From contig NBBA01000027.1 in NCBI GenBank assembly GCA_002794785.1, positions 100,398-164,397 on the forward strand: 64,000 nucleotides of DNA, written 5' to 3'. Every line of letters begins with the position of its first letter. The first letter of the stretch is position 1. The notes under the pieces are model-generated. The model was not told the origin of the DNA, did not search any database, and saw nothing but the letters and a program-made list of their open reading frames with translations. Source of the DNA: Coniferiporia sulphurascens. Taxonomy: Eukaryota; Basidiomycota; Agaricomycetes; Hymenochaetales; Hymenochaetaceae. A program made the position numbers and the translations under genes. Positions 44,678-55,747 of the stretch are shown in pieces.

Positions 44678-45005
44678 TTTTTTTATTTTTTATTTTATTT
44701 TATTTTATTATTCCTGCAGTATTACATAATTACAAGCTGCCCCCCGGAGGGGGGGCCCTAACTACATAACAACAGAGGCGCCCATCATCACGCACTGCAC
44801 AAAACTGGGCAGGGGCCCTGCTCCCTGAAGGGTGCCAAGGTGTGTAGGGCCCCTATTAGTGAAGGAAAAGAGGAAAGAGGGAGGAATACATTTCACTACA
44901 GCACAGCCAAATGGATGAGAGCAGGCAAATGGGGTAGTTTAGAAAAGGAAAGGGGGGGCAAGAGCACTGGCCGGGACATACGGTGTGGAGTCCGAAGGGC
45001 AGGCA

Positions 45006-46496
45006 TTAATCAGAGGAAAAGGGGGGAAGCGCACCTGAGAGCTCCAAGAGAGCCAGGTCCGGGTCCTGGGTATGAGGTCCAAGCATACGACTCATGTGTT
45101 CCCGAAGGAGGTCCAAGTCCATATCTTCATTGGTTGGGTGTCCTTCCAGTTCCATCATGGTGAACGCCAAGCAGATGGCAGCTGAGGTACAGTCTGAGAG
45201 GCGGTTCAGGTGCCCCATCAGCTTCAGCCAGCGGTGCAGAACCTGGAGACAGTTTTCATTGGCCCACTCAGTGTGGTGGGTTGGGAGTGGGTCATGTGGG
45301 GGCCAGACCTTGCGGATCCAGGGGCGGAATGTTTGACACCCACCCAGGACGTGGGCAGTCGACTGGGCCAGCCATGGGGGGTGGTTGTGCCACCTGCAGT
45401 GCGAGATCAGGCCGTGCCTGTGCCGGTAGGCTGAGTCAAAGCTCAACCAGTATCCCCCATAGGGACCAGCATGGCAGAGGACCTGAGCAACTGTGGAGAG
45501 TTTGTTCTGAGGATGGTCGACTGACTGTGTGAGCAGTTTGCGCAGCCGGCATGATGGGATGCCATTGACAGCGAGGTACTTGTCGGCTGTTGAGGCGAGT
45601 GGGCGGGCGAGTGACAGAGACCAGCGCTCCATGAGGGAGGTGACTGCGGCCTCCTTCAGTGCGGAGGTAGAGGGTGCAAGGGAGGACGGGGGTAGATTCG
45701 TGGCGAACTTTGCCTCATGGTCGGCCCATTCATTGCCCGGTATGTCGGAGTGGCCCGGGCACCAGACGAAATGTATGGAAAGATCCAGGTATGAGTCCAA
45801 GAGAGTCTGAACCCCTGCCCTCCATTGGTGGAGGAGGTGGGTGCCTGGGACTGGCGCCCATGTGCGGATCAGGTGGAGTGCTGTCAGCGAATCTGACAGG
45901 AAGAAGATGTCAGATGCGACAGGCAGAAGCTCCTGGAGATGGTGTGCTGCCCAGCTTGGTGTGGAGATGAGGGAGAAGATCTCCACATCCGTGGCTGTTG
46001 TGCAGGTGGGGGAGGCAAGCCGGCGAGCTTTGAGGCAGGTAAGGCCCTTCATGGCGCACACAGCAGATCCAGCCTTAGAACCCATGCGCGAGCCATTGGT
46101 GAAAACCTGGAGGTGGGGAAGGGTGCTCAGGGAGCACATGGTGGCCACAAATTCTTTGCAGGTGTCCTCGCTGACTGGAGTGATAGGGGTGGCGAATGAG
46201 ACTCTTCCATTCATAAATGCCAGAGGGTCCATCCATGGGGGATGAGTGTATGCAGGAACCAGCTGTACCTGGGGGACCCAGACCTGCAGAGAAGTGGAAA
46301 AGGGACGGTTAGTTACCGTTTTATAATAGCGTTTTCTACTGACAGAGTGCAGGGTGCGCCAGAGGCACAGAGAGTGGAGGGTCTTAGCATATTCAAAATA
46401 GAAAGAAAGAGGGGGGAGGGAACAAAGAAATTTTGTGGAGAAGGGGGAGGCACCTTTGTAGATGCCGAGGATCCATCTGCAGGCTGTGTTTTGCAC
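45006..46496 (-). pseudogene. LINE C ORF2 RNase H and C-terminus
   Basis: 496-codon open frame from MQNTACRWILGIYKG. RNase H: FTNGSRMGSKAGS (first Asp now Asn), TATDVEIFSL, LSDSLTALHL and GNEWADHEAK. The C-terminal segment is full, ending LLELSGALPPFSSD with the stop at 45006. Confidence 0.9.
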
Positions 46497-46975
46497 GGCC
46501 TGCAGGCGGCTTACTAATGTTTTTTGGTGTCAGCCGTGGTACCAGACCAGGGCACCCCATGTGAGGACGGAGTGGATGCAGGCAGTGTACAGTCGACAGA
46601 GGAGGAGGGCCGAGATACCGCGTTCTGTGTTGCCAAGAATGCGGAGGGCAGTGAGGGTGGAGAGGCCTTTGGATTGCATATGTTCCACATGGACTTTGAA
46701 GGTAAGGGCTGGGTCCCACCATATTCCCAGCCAGCGGAGTGGAATGGAGGGTCGGATGAGTGTGGTGGGGGCCACCCAGACCCCAGTGGTGTCCCAGTTG
46801 GTGTAAGCAGCTGAGCGGTGGCGGGGGGGGGGGGGGGTGGAAGTGAAGGCACTCCGTTTTGGCGGCTTCGATGTTGAGCCCAATGGTGCTGAAGTGGGCA
46901 TTCAGTTGGTGGTAGGCATTGGACAGTTGCTGGCAGTTGGATGCCACACTGGGTCCGACGCACACAAGGAGGTGG

Positions 46976-48442
46976 TCATTGACATATGCAAGGGTGGTGG
47001 TGCTGGTTTTTATGAAATTTCCAGAGGACCACACCCATGAATATTGTCGAGAGGATAGGGGAGACTGGTGACCCCTGGGGGGTGCCGAGGTCGGGTTTCT
47101 GGGCGGTTGGGAGGGTGGTGCCATCGAATGTGATGGCTACTTGCCGGTCTGTCATGAAGGACAGACACCAGTTCACCATGTCAGGCAGACACTGGAGGTC
47201 CAACAGTTGTTGGTGTAGGAGTTGCAGGTGTACTGAGTCGAAGAAGCCCTGTATGTCGACCGCTAGGACCGAGCATACATGGCCCTCGGCATGGGCTTGC
47301 TCTGCAATCTGTAGGAGGTGCTGGGCGGCATTGTAGACAGAATGTCCTTGACGCCCCCCATATTGGTTAGGTGGCAGCCAGTCCCTCATGTTGGCGAGGA
47401 ACTGGAGCCAGTTAGCAATGATCTTTTCAAGGAGTTTCCCTAAGGTCTCTTCGAGGGTAATGGGCCAGTATGATCTCGGCGAGAAGGGGTCCTTCTTATT
47501 GGGCTTCCAGAGCATCACAACTTTTGCCGCCTGCCAGCACTTGGGGTGGTGCCCCATGCGCAGGCAGTTGTTGAAAAGGGTGAGAATCTCGTCAGGGTAG
47601 GTGTCCACCACCCATTTCAGGGGGCGGTAGCCGATGCCCGAGAGGCCCAGGGCCGATAAGTTGGAGGTGTCGGCCAGTGCCCCCGTAAGCTCCGAAAGGA
47701 GTATGGGTGGGGCAGCTGGTTGGGGGGGAGGCGGCAGGGTGTCGGCTGCATGGTGGGGTGGCAGGGGTGTGAAGAAAGTGGTGTGGAAAAGCTCACCTTT
47801 CTCATCGTCCGTTTGGGTGAAGGTGCCATCGCATTTCTTGAGCGAGGGGATTGGGGTAGGACGGTTGCCGAGGCCACGTTTGGCCCAGCTCCAGATGTTG
47901 GAGGCATCAGCCTGGTTGGCTTGGTCGGCATAGAACTGCCTCTTGGCCACCCAGACCCTGCGTTTGAAGGCACGGCGGGCTGCTGACCGCTGGAGGGGGG
48001 TGGTGGCCATCGAGATCCCCTGGAGGAGAGCCTTACATGTCAGAGTCCACCAGGGGACCTTGGTTTTAGACGGCTTGGCGAGTCGGGTGAAGGGTGCCAG
48101 GGTGGCGATCATAGAGTCGACCACTGCCTTTGCTTTAACATCGAGGGTGAGGGTGTCGTCCACTGTTAGGAGGAAAGCGGCTTCAAGTAGTGGAAAGGCA
48201 ATGTCAGTCCACTCTTCCCTGTCGGCCAGGAGTAACCAGCGTGTTTTGATGACTGGGGTTGGGGGCCAAAAAGGCAGGGACCAACGCAGCATTGCATAGT
48301 CGGACAGAGGGGAGGTGGTTGAGGTACCCGAATCTAAGATTGTGTCGGGGTTTATTGCGGGGGGGGACCAGATCATGTCAATTGGGCACCACCAATGATT
48401 GTCGATGGGCCATGAGTCTGAGTCTGGGAGGTGAGCTGGCAC
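46976..48442 (-). pseudogene. LINE C ORF2 endonuclease end, linker and RT
   Basis: 488-codon frame: IDMIWSPPAINPDT, SDYAMLRW (His of SDH lost), linker AKRQFYADQANQADASNIWSWAK, RT ITLEETLGKLLEKII, DIQGFFDSVHLQ, GTPQGSPVSPILS. A shift near 46990 moves the RT box to another frame, where it reads YVNDHLLVCVG. A run of 13 G at 46825-46837 (plus strand) adds a second shift. Confidence 0.9.
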
Positions 48443-48483
48443 AAGGCTGTGCTCCCAGAAGAAGTCATCGAGGGGTTGAGCCC

Positions 48484-50153
48484 TCCCCTCACTCTATTGG
48501 CCGAAAATTATTTAAAAACATAGCTAACAGACCTTTCTCCCTTTCTCTGCAGGTCTGAGCCCCCCGGGTTCAACAAGTCCCTGTATACACACATCCCCCA
48601 TGGACAGATCCCCTCACCTTCACTAAAGGGCAGGTCCATTTCACCACTCCTGCCACCCCGGTGAGCACAGACACACAAAAGTCTTTTGTAACGGCTGCAC
48701 ACCAACTCGGCACCACACCCCACATCCAGGTCTTCATGGATGGCTCCCGCATTGACAATAAGTCGGGCTCAGCCATTTGTGCCATGCTTGGCCACACACG
48801 ACTCTGGTCCTGACGACTGGAATCCCCCACCTGCGCCACAGCCATGGACACTGAGGAATTCTCCCTCGCTACGGCCCTGGGCTGGGTAGCATGCCGCCTC
48901 CCGGCGCAACTGTGTGTCGCATCGGACATCTTCTTCCTGTCCGATTCACTGACTGCCCTCAACCTTTTCTGCATGTGGGCCGCCACCCCTGATGCCCACC
49001 TCCTCCACATCTGGAAAGCAGGTGTGGAAACCCTGCTGGACTCATACCCCCAGCTCACCGTTAATTTCGTATGGTGCCCCAGCCACTCAGACATCCCCAG
49101 CAATGAATGGGCTGACATGGAAGCAAAGCTAGCAACAGAGCTCCCCCCATCCAACCTCAAACCTTCCACCTCCACACTAAAAGAAGTAGCCGCCCACACC
49201 CTCATGGAGCGGTGGACACTCTCGCTCGCCCACCCCCTCGCCTCCACGGCTGACAAGTACCTCGCAGTGCACAGCCTCCCCACATGCCGACCCCAAAAGC
49301 TACTCATGCACTCAGTCAACCACCCCTGCAGCGAGCTCTCTGCAGTCGCACAAGTCCTCTGCCGCACCAGTCCCTATGGGGGCTACTGGCTGAGCTTTGA
49401 CTCATCCTACTGGCACAGGCATGGCCTGATTTCGCATTGTAGGTGGCACAACCACCCCCCATGGCCCACGCAGTCGACCGCCCACATCCTCGGCAGCTGT
49501 AGTACCTTCCACTCATGGATATGACGTGTGTGGCCACCTTGGGACCCTCTCCCAGTCCACCATTCAGAGTGGGCTGATGAAAACTGCCTCCCGGTTCTCC
49601 ACCGTTGGCTCAAGCTAACAGGGCACCTGAACCGCCTCTTAGACCATGCCGCAGGTGCCATCTGGCTCTCTTTTGCTGCGATGGACCTAGACGGCCACCC
49701 CACCGACGAAGATATGGACCTGGACCTCCTATGGGATTACATGTGTTGTATGCTTGGACCTCGAACCCTGGACTCAGACCAAGCCCTTCTGGAGCTATCA
49801 GGTATGCTTCCTCCTTTCCCGCTCGAATAGTGCCTGCCTTTCGGATTCCTCTGGATACATCTCGGCTGGCACTCTCACCCTCCCTTTCCAGTTCTAAGCT
49901 TCCTACCTTTACCTGCCTTTATCTGCATGGTTAGTTTGTAGTGATATGTATCCCTCCTTCTCCTCCTCTTTTTCTGAACGCAATAGGGGCTCTTCACACT
50001 TTGGCCCCCTTCAGGGAGCAGAGCCCCCGCCCAGTTTTGTGCGACGCGCAATGACGGGCGCCTCTGTTGTTATGTAGTTAGGGCCCCCCCTTTGGGGGGG
50101 CAGCTTGTAATTATGTAATACTGCAGGAATAATAATAATAAATTTAAAAAAAA
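48484..50153 (+). mobile_element. LINE E13, 5'-truncated, in LINE C
   Basis: Plus-strand LINE from HSIGRKLFKNIANRPFSLSLQ in the thumb/RNase H boundary to the end, with hairpin (about 50084-50102) and (AAT)n tail. It lies in the LINE C endonuclease, but flanks (48483 and 50154) are not contiguous: about 0.4 kb of target is missing and no TSD is seen. The left boundary sits in a shared cccctc run, suggesting microhomology joining. Confidence 0.85.
48487..49830 (+). pseudogene. E13 ORF2 RNase H and C-terminus
   Basis: RNase H with FMDGSRIDNKSG, AMDTEEFSLA, LSDSLTALNL and SNEWADMEAK, then the C-terminal segment ending LLELSGMLPPFPLE at 49830. Stops at 48812-48814 and 49522-49524 are both TGA where sister copies have CGA. 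The frame is otherwise open. Confidence 0.88.
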
Positions 50154-50693
50154 GGTGTACCAGTGGGGTCGATGAGGGAGGGTTGGAGACCAATTTGGTA
50201 CCAGGGTGGCTCCTGGATTAAAATAACGGTGGGTGGGGATGGGTCAGTGGTTAGGATCGGAATGAGGGAATGGACTGTGGCTAGGGAGCAGGTGGCATTC
50301 CACTGGAGAATAGAGATGTCTCTATTCATGAGTCCTCCATTGTCTTGTCTTTGGGTCCTTCAATGGCGGCCTCAATCTGGCAGTATCACTGTTTCTTGGG
50401 GCACTGAGGGTAGGTGGTGGGATGGTTGCCCTTGCAGTTTGTGCAGTAGTGGGGGTGAGGGCAGTGGTCGCCCTCAAAGGCTTCGGTGGCACAGTGTGTG
50501 CACAACTTACAGTGATTGTGTGAGAGGTGGCCTCCTCCACAGTCAGCGCAACAGGGCTGGATGTGGCATCCTTTTGTTCCATGTCCTAGGCCCTGGCAGC
50601 ACTCACATTGGGTGAGGCTGGGGCAGAAGGGGGGGACCGAGAGGGAGAGAGAGATGCTGAACATCCATACTTGTGGGCACTTGAGGAGCTGCA
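50154..50693 (-). pseudogene. LINE C endonuclease start and ORF1 zinc knuckles
   Basis: Endonuclease start MNRDISILQWNATCSLATVHS and LIQEPPWYQIGLQPSL, cut at 50154 by E13. The ATGA overlap is kept at about 50327-50330. The preceding ORF1 end has knuckles CECC, CADC and CTNCKGNHPTTYPQCPKK; a stop at 50386 and an indel break the final codons. Confidence 0.85.
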
Positions 50694-50694
50694 C

Positions 50695-52338
50695 TCAGAT
50701 GGATCCATTGGGGTTGGAGAAGGAGAAAGCCATGGGGCACCTGTCGAGGGTCGGCAGGTGGTCGTTGGTGGCGGCGAAGTGGGGGTCAACAATGAAGTCG
50801 GGGTTGTGGAGAGCCAGGTTGTGCCGGACTTCGGCCATGAGGGCCTTTGCAGTGATGGTGTGGCCATTCTGGCCGAAGAGGTAGTCCTTGCATGGCACCA
50901 TGGAGATGTGGAGTGCAGACCAGGGGCGGACATGGATGGGGTTGAAGGAGAACGTCTTGGGGATCTTATTGACCTCCAGGGACAGACTCTTTTCTTGCAT
51001 GTGGGCTGTGAAGGCTGTGGAGTGCCGATCAATGATCGTATCTGTGGCCAGGGTGGTGGAGGAGGGGCGCTTGGCGAACGAGGTCATGAGGTTCCCCTTT
51101 ACATTGAAGGAGGACGCTAGCACCGTGACCTGGTCAGCAGTGGGGAGGGAGGAAAAGAACTCATGGGCTGTGGTGGTGAGGTGCATGGCTGGAAGCTGGA
51201 CCTCAGTCTTTATCACAATCGTCGGAAGGAGGACCAGGGTCAGGTCCTTGGCATACATCAGGGGTGGGGGTGGTACCTGGTGCTGCTTTTTCTTTTTCTT
51301 GTGGGTCACCATTGTGAAGACAGTGCCCAGAGCAGGTGCAGCGGGGTTGGGGTTGGAGGTGGTAGGTGGGGCCGGGGTAGCTGCTGCCTGAGCATAGGAA
51401 GTTGGCACTGCATTGATGGCGGCCTGGGCTGTGGTGGTGGTGGGGGCCTGGGCCTTCTGGGCCTGTGGGGCATGGGGCACAGGCCGGTTGACCAGTGTGG
51501 AGACTTGCCTGGAGATGGTGGCGACTTCTGTGGATAGCTGTTTGACAATGTTAGTCAGCACAGCCACGTCGGGTGACATGTTGGTGGTTCCAGGGGTCCT
51601 GTTCGGGGCAGAGGGTTGTGTGGCAGTGGTCAGGGTCCTTTGTTGGGGGCGAGCTGGGGCAAAGGGCACTGGCAGGGAGGCTTCTGCCCCCTCCCTTGCA
51701 AAGTTGTAGGCCATCTCCAGGTTATGGGAGACGATGTGTTGGGGGTCCTTCTCATCCCTAAAAACACCGGCAATGGTCTGTTGGACATTCCAGAGGAGGT
51801 CGCCAACAAACTGAGTGGCTGCTCTGTCGGTTTCTGCAGAGCTGGAGCAGTGGGTCTTCTGGTCGAAGTCCTCTAGCACTCAGGAGAGGGAGTACATGAA
51901 GCCTGATGTGTGCGGCTTGAACTGGTCTTGAGGGCGGGGTCAGGGGGTATGCGGAGAAAGGTTCTCAGCCAACCTCTTGTTGGTGAGCGGCGGCAAGGGG
52001 GTGTGCGGGTTTTCGAGGATGTCTTCCATCTCGCCAAACTCATTGGAGCTGGTGGGGGGTTAGAACCAGCAGAGGGGGGGCAGCTGATGTGCTCAAATGT
52101 ACGAGTGAACTCGGTGTTCAAGACTCCGATGATGGGGGACGGTGTGAGACAGAGAGCATCTGGAGATGACGCCGGGAGGCCTGGGTCAATTTGGGCGGGG
52201 GTGGGGGTCGTGCCGTGCATAGCAGCGGTGATGTTGCCGGCAGCCCTGGCGGCCCTGTCGGCATCGGCCCTGGCCAATGATGGAGGTGGGAGGGGTGGTC
52301 AAGTCGAATGTAGAGCATTCCTGTATCCACTGGGGTTC
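50695..52338 (-). pseudogene. LINE C ORF1, N-terminal and central part
   Basis: Central ORF1 (50695-51879, 394 codons): MLEDFDQKTHCSS, FVGDLLWNVQQTI, Pro/Ala-rich linker, KKKKK cluster (HKKKKKQHQ), then the core ending DRCPMAFSFSNPNGSI at a stop. Upstream, 51880-52338 encodes the Ala/Pro-rich N-terminus in at least two frames (ARADADRAARAAGNI, SSPDALCLTPSPIIGV), so several indels are present. The ATG at 52338 follows the 5' UTR. Confidence 0.85.
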
Positions 52339-52401
52339 AACATGGGGGAGTTTTAGCTGCCCGCACTAGTCGATGGTGGTGGTTACTGGTCAAGAAGGAT
52401 G
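52339..52401 (-). promoter_or_regulatory. LINE C 5' UTR, presumed internal promoter
   Basis: 63 bp matching the 5' UTRs at 28097-28155 and 61768-61826, including CATCCTTCTTGACCAGTAAC at the very end and the CAGCTAAAACTCCCCCATG start context. It is conserved although ORF1 downstream is diverged. Confidence 0.6.
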
Positions 52402-52727
52402 CCCTGTATGTCAACTGCTAGGATCGAGCACACAAGGTTCTTCACATGGGCATTCTCCACTATCTGTAGGAGGTGTTGGGTGGCGTTGTAGACTGAGTGT
52501 CCTTGGTGCCCCCCATACTGGTTAGGTGGCAGCCAGTCCGGCTTGTTAGTGAGGAACTGGAGCCGGTTAGCTATGATCTTTTCAAGGAGTTTCCCTAAGG
52601 TCTCCTTGAGGGTAATGGGTTGGTATGAATGTGGCGAAAAAGGGTCCTTCTTGTTAGGCTTCCAGAGCATAACAACTTTTGCCGCCCGCCAGTGTTTGGG
52701 GTGGTGTCCCATGCACAGGCAGTCATT

Positions 52728-54902
52728 TTTTTATTTTATTTTAATTTTTAAATTATTCCTGCAGTATTACATAATTACAAGCTGCTCCCCCAAAGGGGGG
52801 CCCTAACTACATAACAACGGAGGCACCCGTCATTGCGCATCACACAAAACTGGGCAGGGGCTCTGCTCCCCGAGGGGTGCCAAAGTGTGAAGAGCCCCTA
52901 TTTAGTAAAAAGGAACGTGAGAGAGAGGAATACATATTGCTACAAATAAACCACACGGGTGAGAGCAGGTTAAAGTAAGAAGCTTAGAAATGGAAAGGGA
53001 GGGTGAGAGCACTGGCTGAGACATATCTTGTAGGAGTCCAAAAGGCAGGCTTTTACTCAAGCGGGAAGGGAGGAAGCATACCTGATAGCTCCAAAAGGGC
53101 TGGGTCCGAGTCCTTGGTCCGAGGTCCGAGCATACGATGCATGTAATCCCATAGGAGGTCCAAGTCCATATCCTTGTCGGTTGGGTGTCCATTGAGGTCC
53201 ATCGCAGCAAAAGATAGCCAGATGGTGCCCGCGGTGCGGTCAGAGAGGCAGTTTAGATGCCCTGTCAGCTTTAGCCAGTGGCGCAAAACTGGGAGGCGGT
53301 TTTTGTCAGCCCACTCTGAGTGGTGGACTGGGAGAGGGTCCCAAGGTGGCCACATGTGCTGTATCCACGGGTGGAAGGTACTGCAGCCACCAAGGATGTG
53401 GGCAGTTGACTGCGCAGGCCAGGGGGGATGGTTGTGCCACCTGAAATGTGATATCAGGCCATGCCTGCAACAGTAGGCTGAGTCAAAGCTCAGCCAGTAG
53501 CCCCCATAGGGACCAGCATGGCAGATGGCTTGTGCGACTGCAGATAGCTCGTTGCATGGGTGGTTGACCGAATGCATGAGCAGCTTTTGAGGTCATCATG
53601 AGGGGAGGCCATGAACTGCCAGGTACTTGTTGGCAGTTGAGGCAAGGGGGCGGGCTAGCGAGAAAGTCCATCGCTCCATGAGGGTGTGGACAGCGACCTC
53701 TTTAAGTGCGGAGGTGGAAGGTTTGAGGTCAGATGGGGGGAGCTCTGTTGCCAGTTTCGCTTCTGTGTCAGCCCATTCATTACTGGGGATGTCCAAGTGT
53801 CTGGGGCACCATACAAAATGAACAGTGAGCTGGGGGTATGAGTCCAGCAGAGTCTCCACACCTGCTTTCCATATGTGGAGGAGGTGGGCGCCAGGGGCAG
53901 TGGCCCAGGTGTGGAAAAGGTGGAGAGCAGTCAGCAAATTGGACAAAAAGAAGATGTCTGATGCAACATGCAGTTGCGCAGGGAGGCAGTGTGCTACCCA
54001 GCCCGGGGCTGTGGTGAGGGAGAATTCCTCAGTGTCCATGGCTGTGGCACAGGTGGGGGACTCCAGTCGTCAGGACCAGAGTCGTGTGTGGCCAAGCATT
54101 GTGCAGATGGCTGAGCCTGACTTATTGTCAATGCAGGAGCCATTGGTGAACACTTGGACATGGGGGGTGAAGCCTAGTTGATGCGTGGCTGTTACAAACA
54201 ATTTTCGCATGTCAGTGCTAACCAGGGTGGCAGGAGTGGTGAAACGAACATGGCCCTGCATGAAGGCCAGAGGATCTGTCCATGGGGGATGCGTGTATGC
54301 AGGGACCTGTTGAACCTGGGGGGCTCAGACCTGCAAAGAAAGGGAGAAGGGTCTATTAGCTATGTTTTGTTTAAAAAGTTTACGTCCAATAGAGTGAGGG
54401 GTGTGCCAGAGACGCAGGGAATGGGTTGTCTTTATATATTCGAAATAGAAAGAGAGAGGGGGAACAGAGCAAAGAAAATTAGTGGAATGGGGGGAGGCAC
54501 CTTTGAAGACACCCAAGATCCAGTGGCAGGCCGTGTTTTGCACAGCCTGGAGGCAGTTTACCAGGGTTTTTTGGCGGCGGCCATGGTACCAGACTGGCGC
54601 CCCCCATGACAGCATGGAGTGGATGCAGGAGGTATAGAGGCAGTGGAGGAGGAGGGCTGATATGCCGTGTTGTGTGTTGCCCAGAATGCGGAGTGCAGCG
54701 AGGGTGGAGAGCCCCTTGGAGCGCATGCGCTCAACATGGGGTTTGAAGGAGAGGCCTGGGTCTCACCATATCCCTAACCACCAGAGGGGGATTGAGGGGT
54801 GGATCAGTGTGTCAGGGTTGACCTGGACGCCAGCAGTGTCTCAGCCATCATAGCCAGTGCATTGCCAAGGGGAGTGGAAGTGGAGACACTCCATCTTGGC
54901 CG
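52728..54902 (-). mobile_element. LINE E15, 5'-truncated, in E14
   Basis: Tail, hairpin (about 52783-52802), 3' UTR and ORF2 from just after the RT palm. TSD caggcagtcatt, 12 bp, at 52716-52727 and 54903-54914. Confidence 0.95.
53053..54726 (-). pseudogene. E15 ORF2 thumb, RNase H and C-terminus
   Basis: Reads MRSKGLSTLAALRILG, the AT-rich patch (NFLCSVPPLSFYFEYIKTTH), RNase H (FTNGSCIDNKSG, AMDTEEFSL, LSNLLTALHL, SNEWADTEAK) and the C-terminal region ending LLELSGMLPPFPLE. Stops and shifts lie near 54330, 54070, 53596 and 53578. Asp to Asn changes in FTDGS and SDLL predict an inactive RNase H. Confidence 0.88.
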
Positions 54903-55747
54903 CAGGCAGTCATTGAAAAGCATTAGGATCTCATCAGGGTAGGCTTCCACCACCCATTTCAGGGGGCAGTAGCCTATTCCTGAGAGGCCTGGAGCCAACA
55001 GGTTGGAGGTGTCGGACAGTGCCCCCGTGAGCTCAGTGAGGAGTATCAGCAGGGCAGCTGGTTGTGGTGGCAGTGGGGGGTTTTGGTCCACTTGCCAGGG
55101 GGGGGAGGCATGAAGAAGGTTTCTTGGAATAACTCACCTTTCTCCTTGTTTGACTGGGTGAAGGTGCCGTCCTGCCACTTAAGGGATGGGATAGGTGTGG
55201 GGCGGGTGCCGAGGCCATGTTTCGCCCAGGTCCAGATATTGGAGATGTCCGCTTCAGCTGCCTGGGTGGCATAGAACTGCCGCTTGGCTGTGTGCACTCC
55301 GTGTTTGAAAGCGCATCGCACTGCTGCACGTTGTAGGGGGGTGGGAGCTGTCGAAATGGCGGTCAGCAGGTTTTTGCATGCTGGTGTCCACCATGGGACC
55401 TCCGTTTTCGATGGCTTCGAGAGGCAGGTTTTTTTATTTTATTTTATTTTATTATTCCTGCAGTATTACATAATTACAAGCTGCCCCCCCGAAGGGGGGG
55501 CCCTAACTACATAACAACAGAGGTGCCCATCATCGCGCAATGCATGAAACTAGGTGGGGGCCCTGCTCTCCGAAGGGTGCCAAGGTGTGAAGGGCCCCTA
55601 TTAGTACAGAGCCAGAAGAAGAGGGAGGAATACATATCACTACGACAATACCAAACAGACTAGGGCAGGCAAAGGAGGTAGCTTAGAATGGGGAAAGGGA
55701 GGGTGAGAGCACCAGCCGAGACATACAATTTGGAGTTTGAAGGGCAG

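Larger units (their letters stand above)
44678..52401 (-). mobile_element. Full-length LINE C (divergent subfamily), split by E13
   Basis: Minus-strand LINE with (TTTTA)n tail, hairpin (about 44738-44756), 3' UTR, ORF2, ORF1 and the conserved 5' end (CATCCTTCTTGACCAGTAAC at 52401). ORF1 is clearly diverged from LINE B (LWNVQQTIAGVFRDEKD, Gln run replaced by QAQKAQAP). A plus-strand LINE replaces about 0.4 kb of the endonuclease (48484-50153). Left flank is a plus endonuclease and right flank a minus RT; no TSD. Confidence 0.88.
52402..55428 (-). mobile_element. LINE fragment E14 (linker and RT), split by E15
   Basis: Minus-strand LINE in two pieces, 52402-52727 and 54903-55428, from the endonuclease-RT linker (FKHGVHTAKRQFYATQ) to the RT (ITLKETLGKLLEKII, QYGGHQGHSVYNATQHLLQ, AVDIQG). 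It ends in RT motif A exactly where the LINE C 5' end begins, and starts at the tail of E16. Confidence 0.88.

Noticed and set aside
44678..50153. Twin-priming inversion explaining the minus 44678-48483 and plus 48484-50153 pieces
   Set aside because: Both pieces have their own hairpin and 3' tail, whereas a twin-primed copy has one tail.
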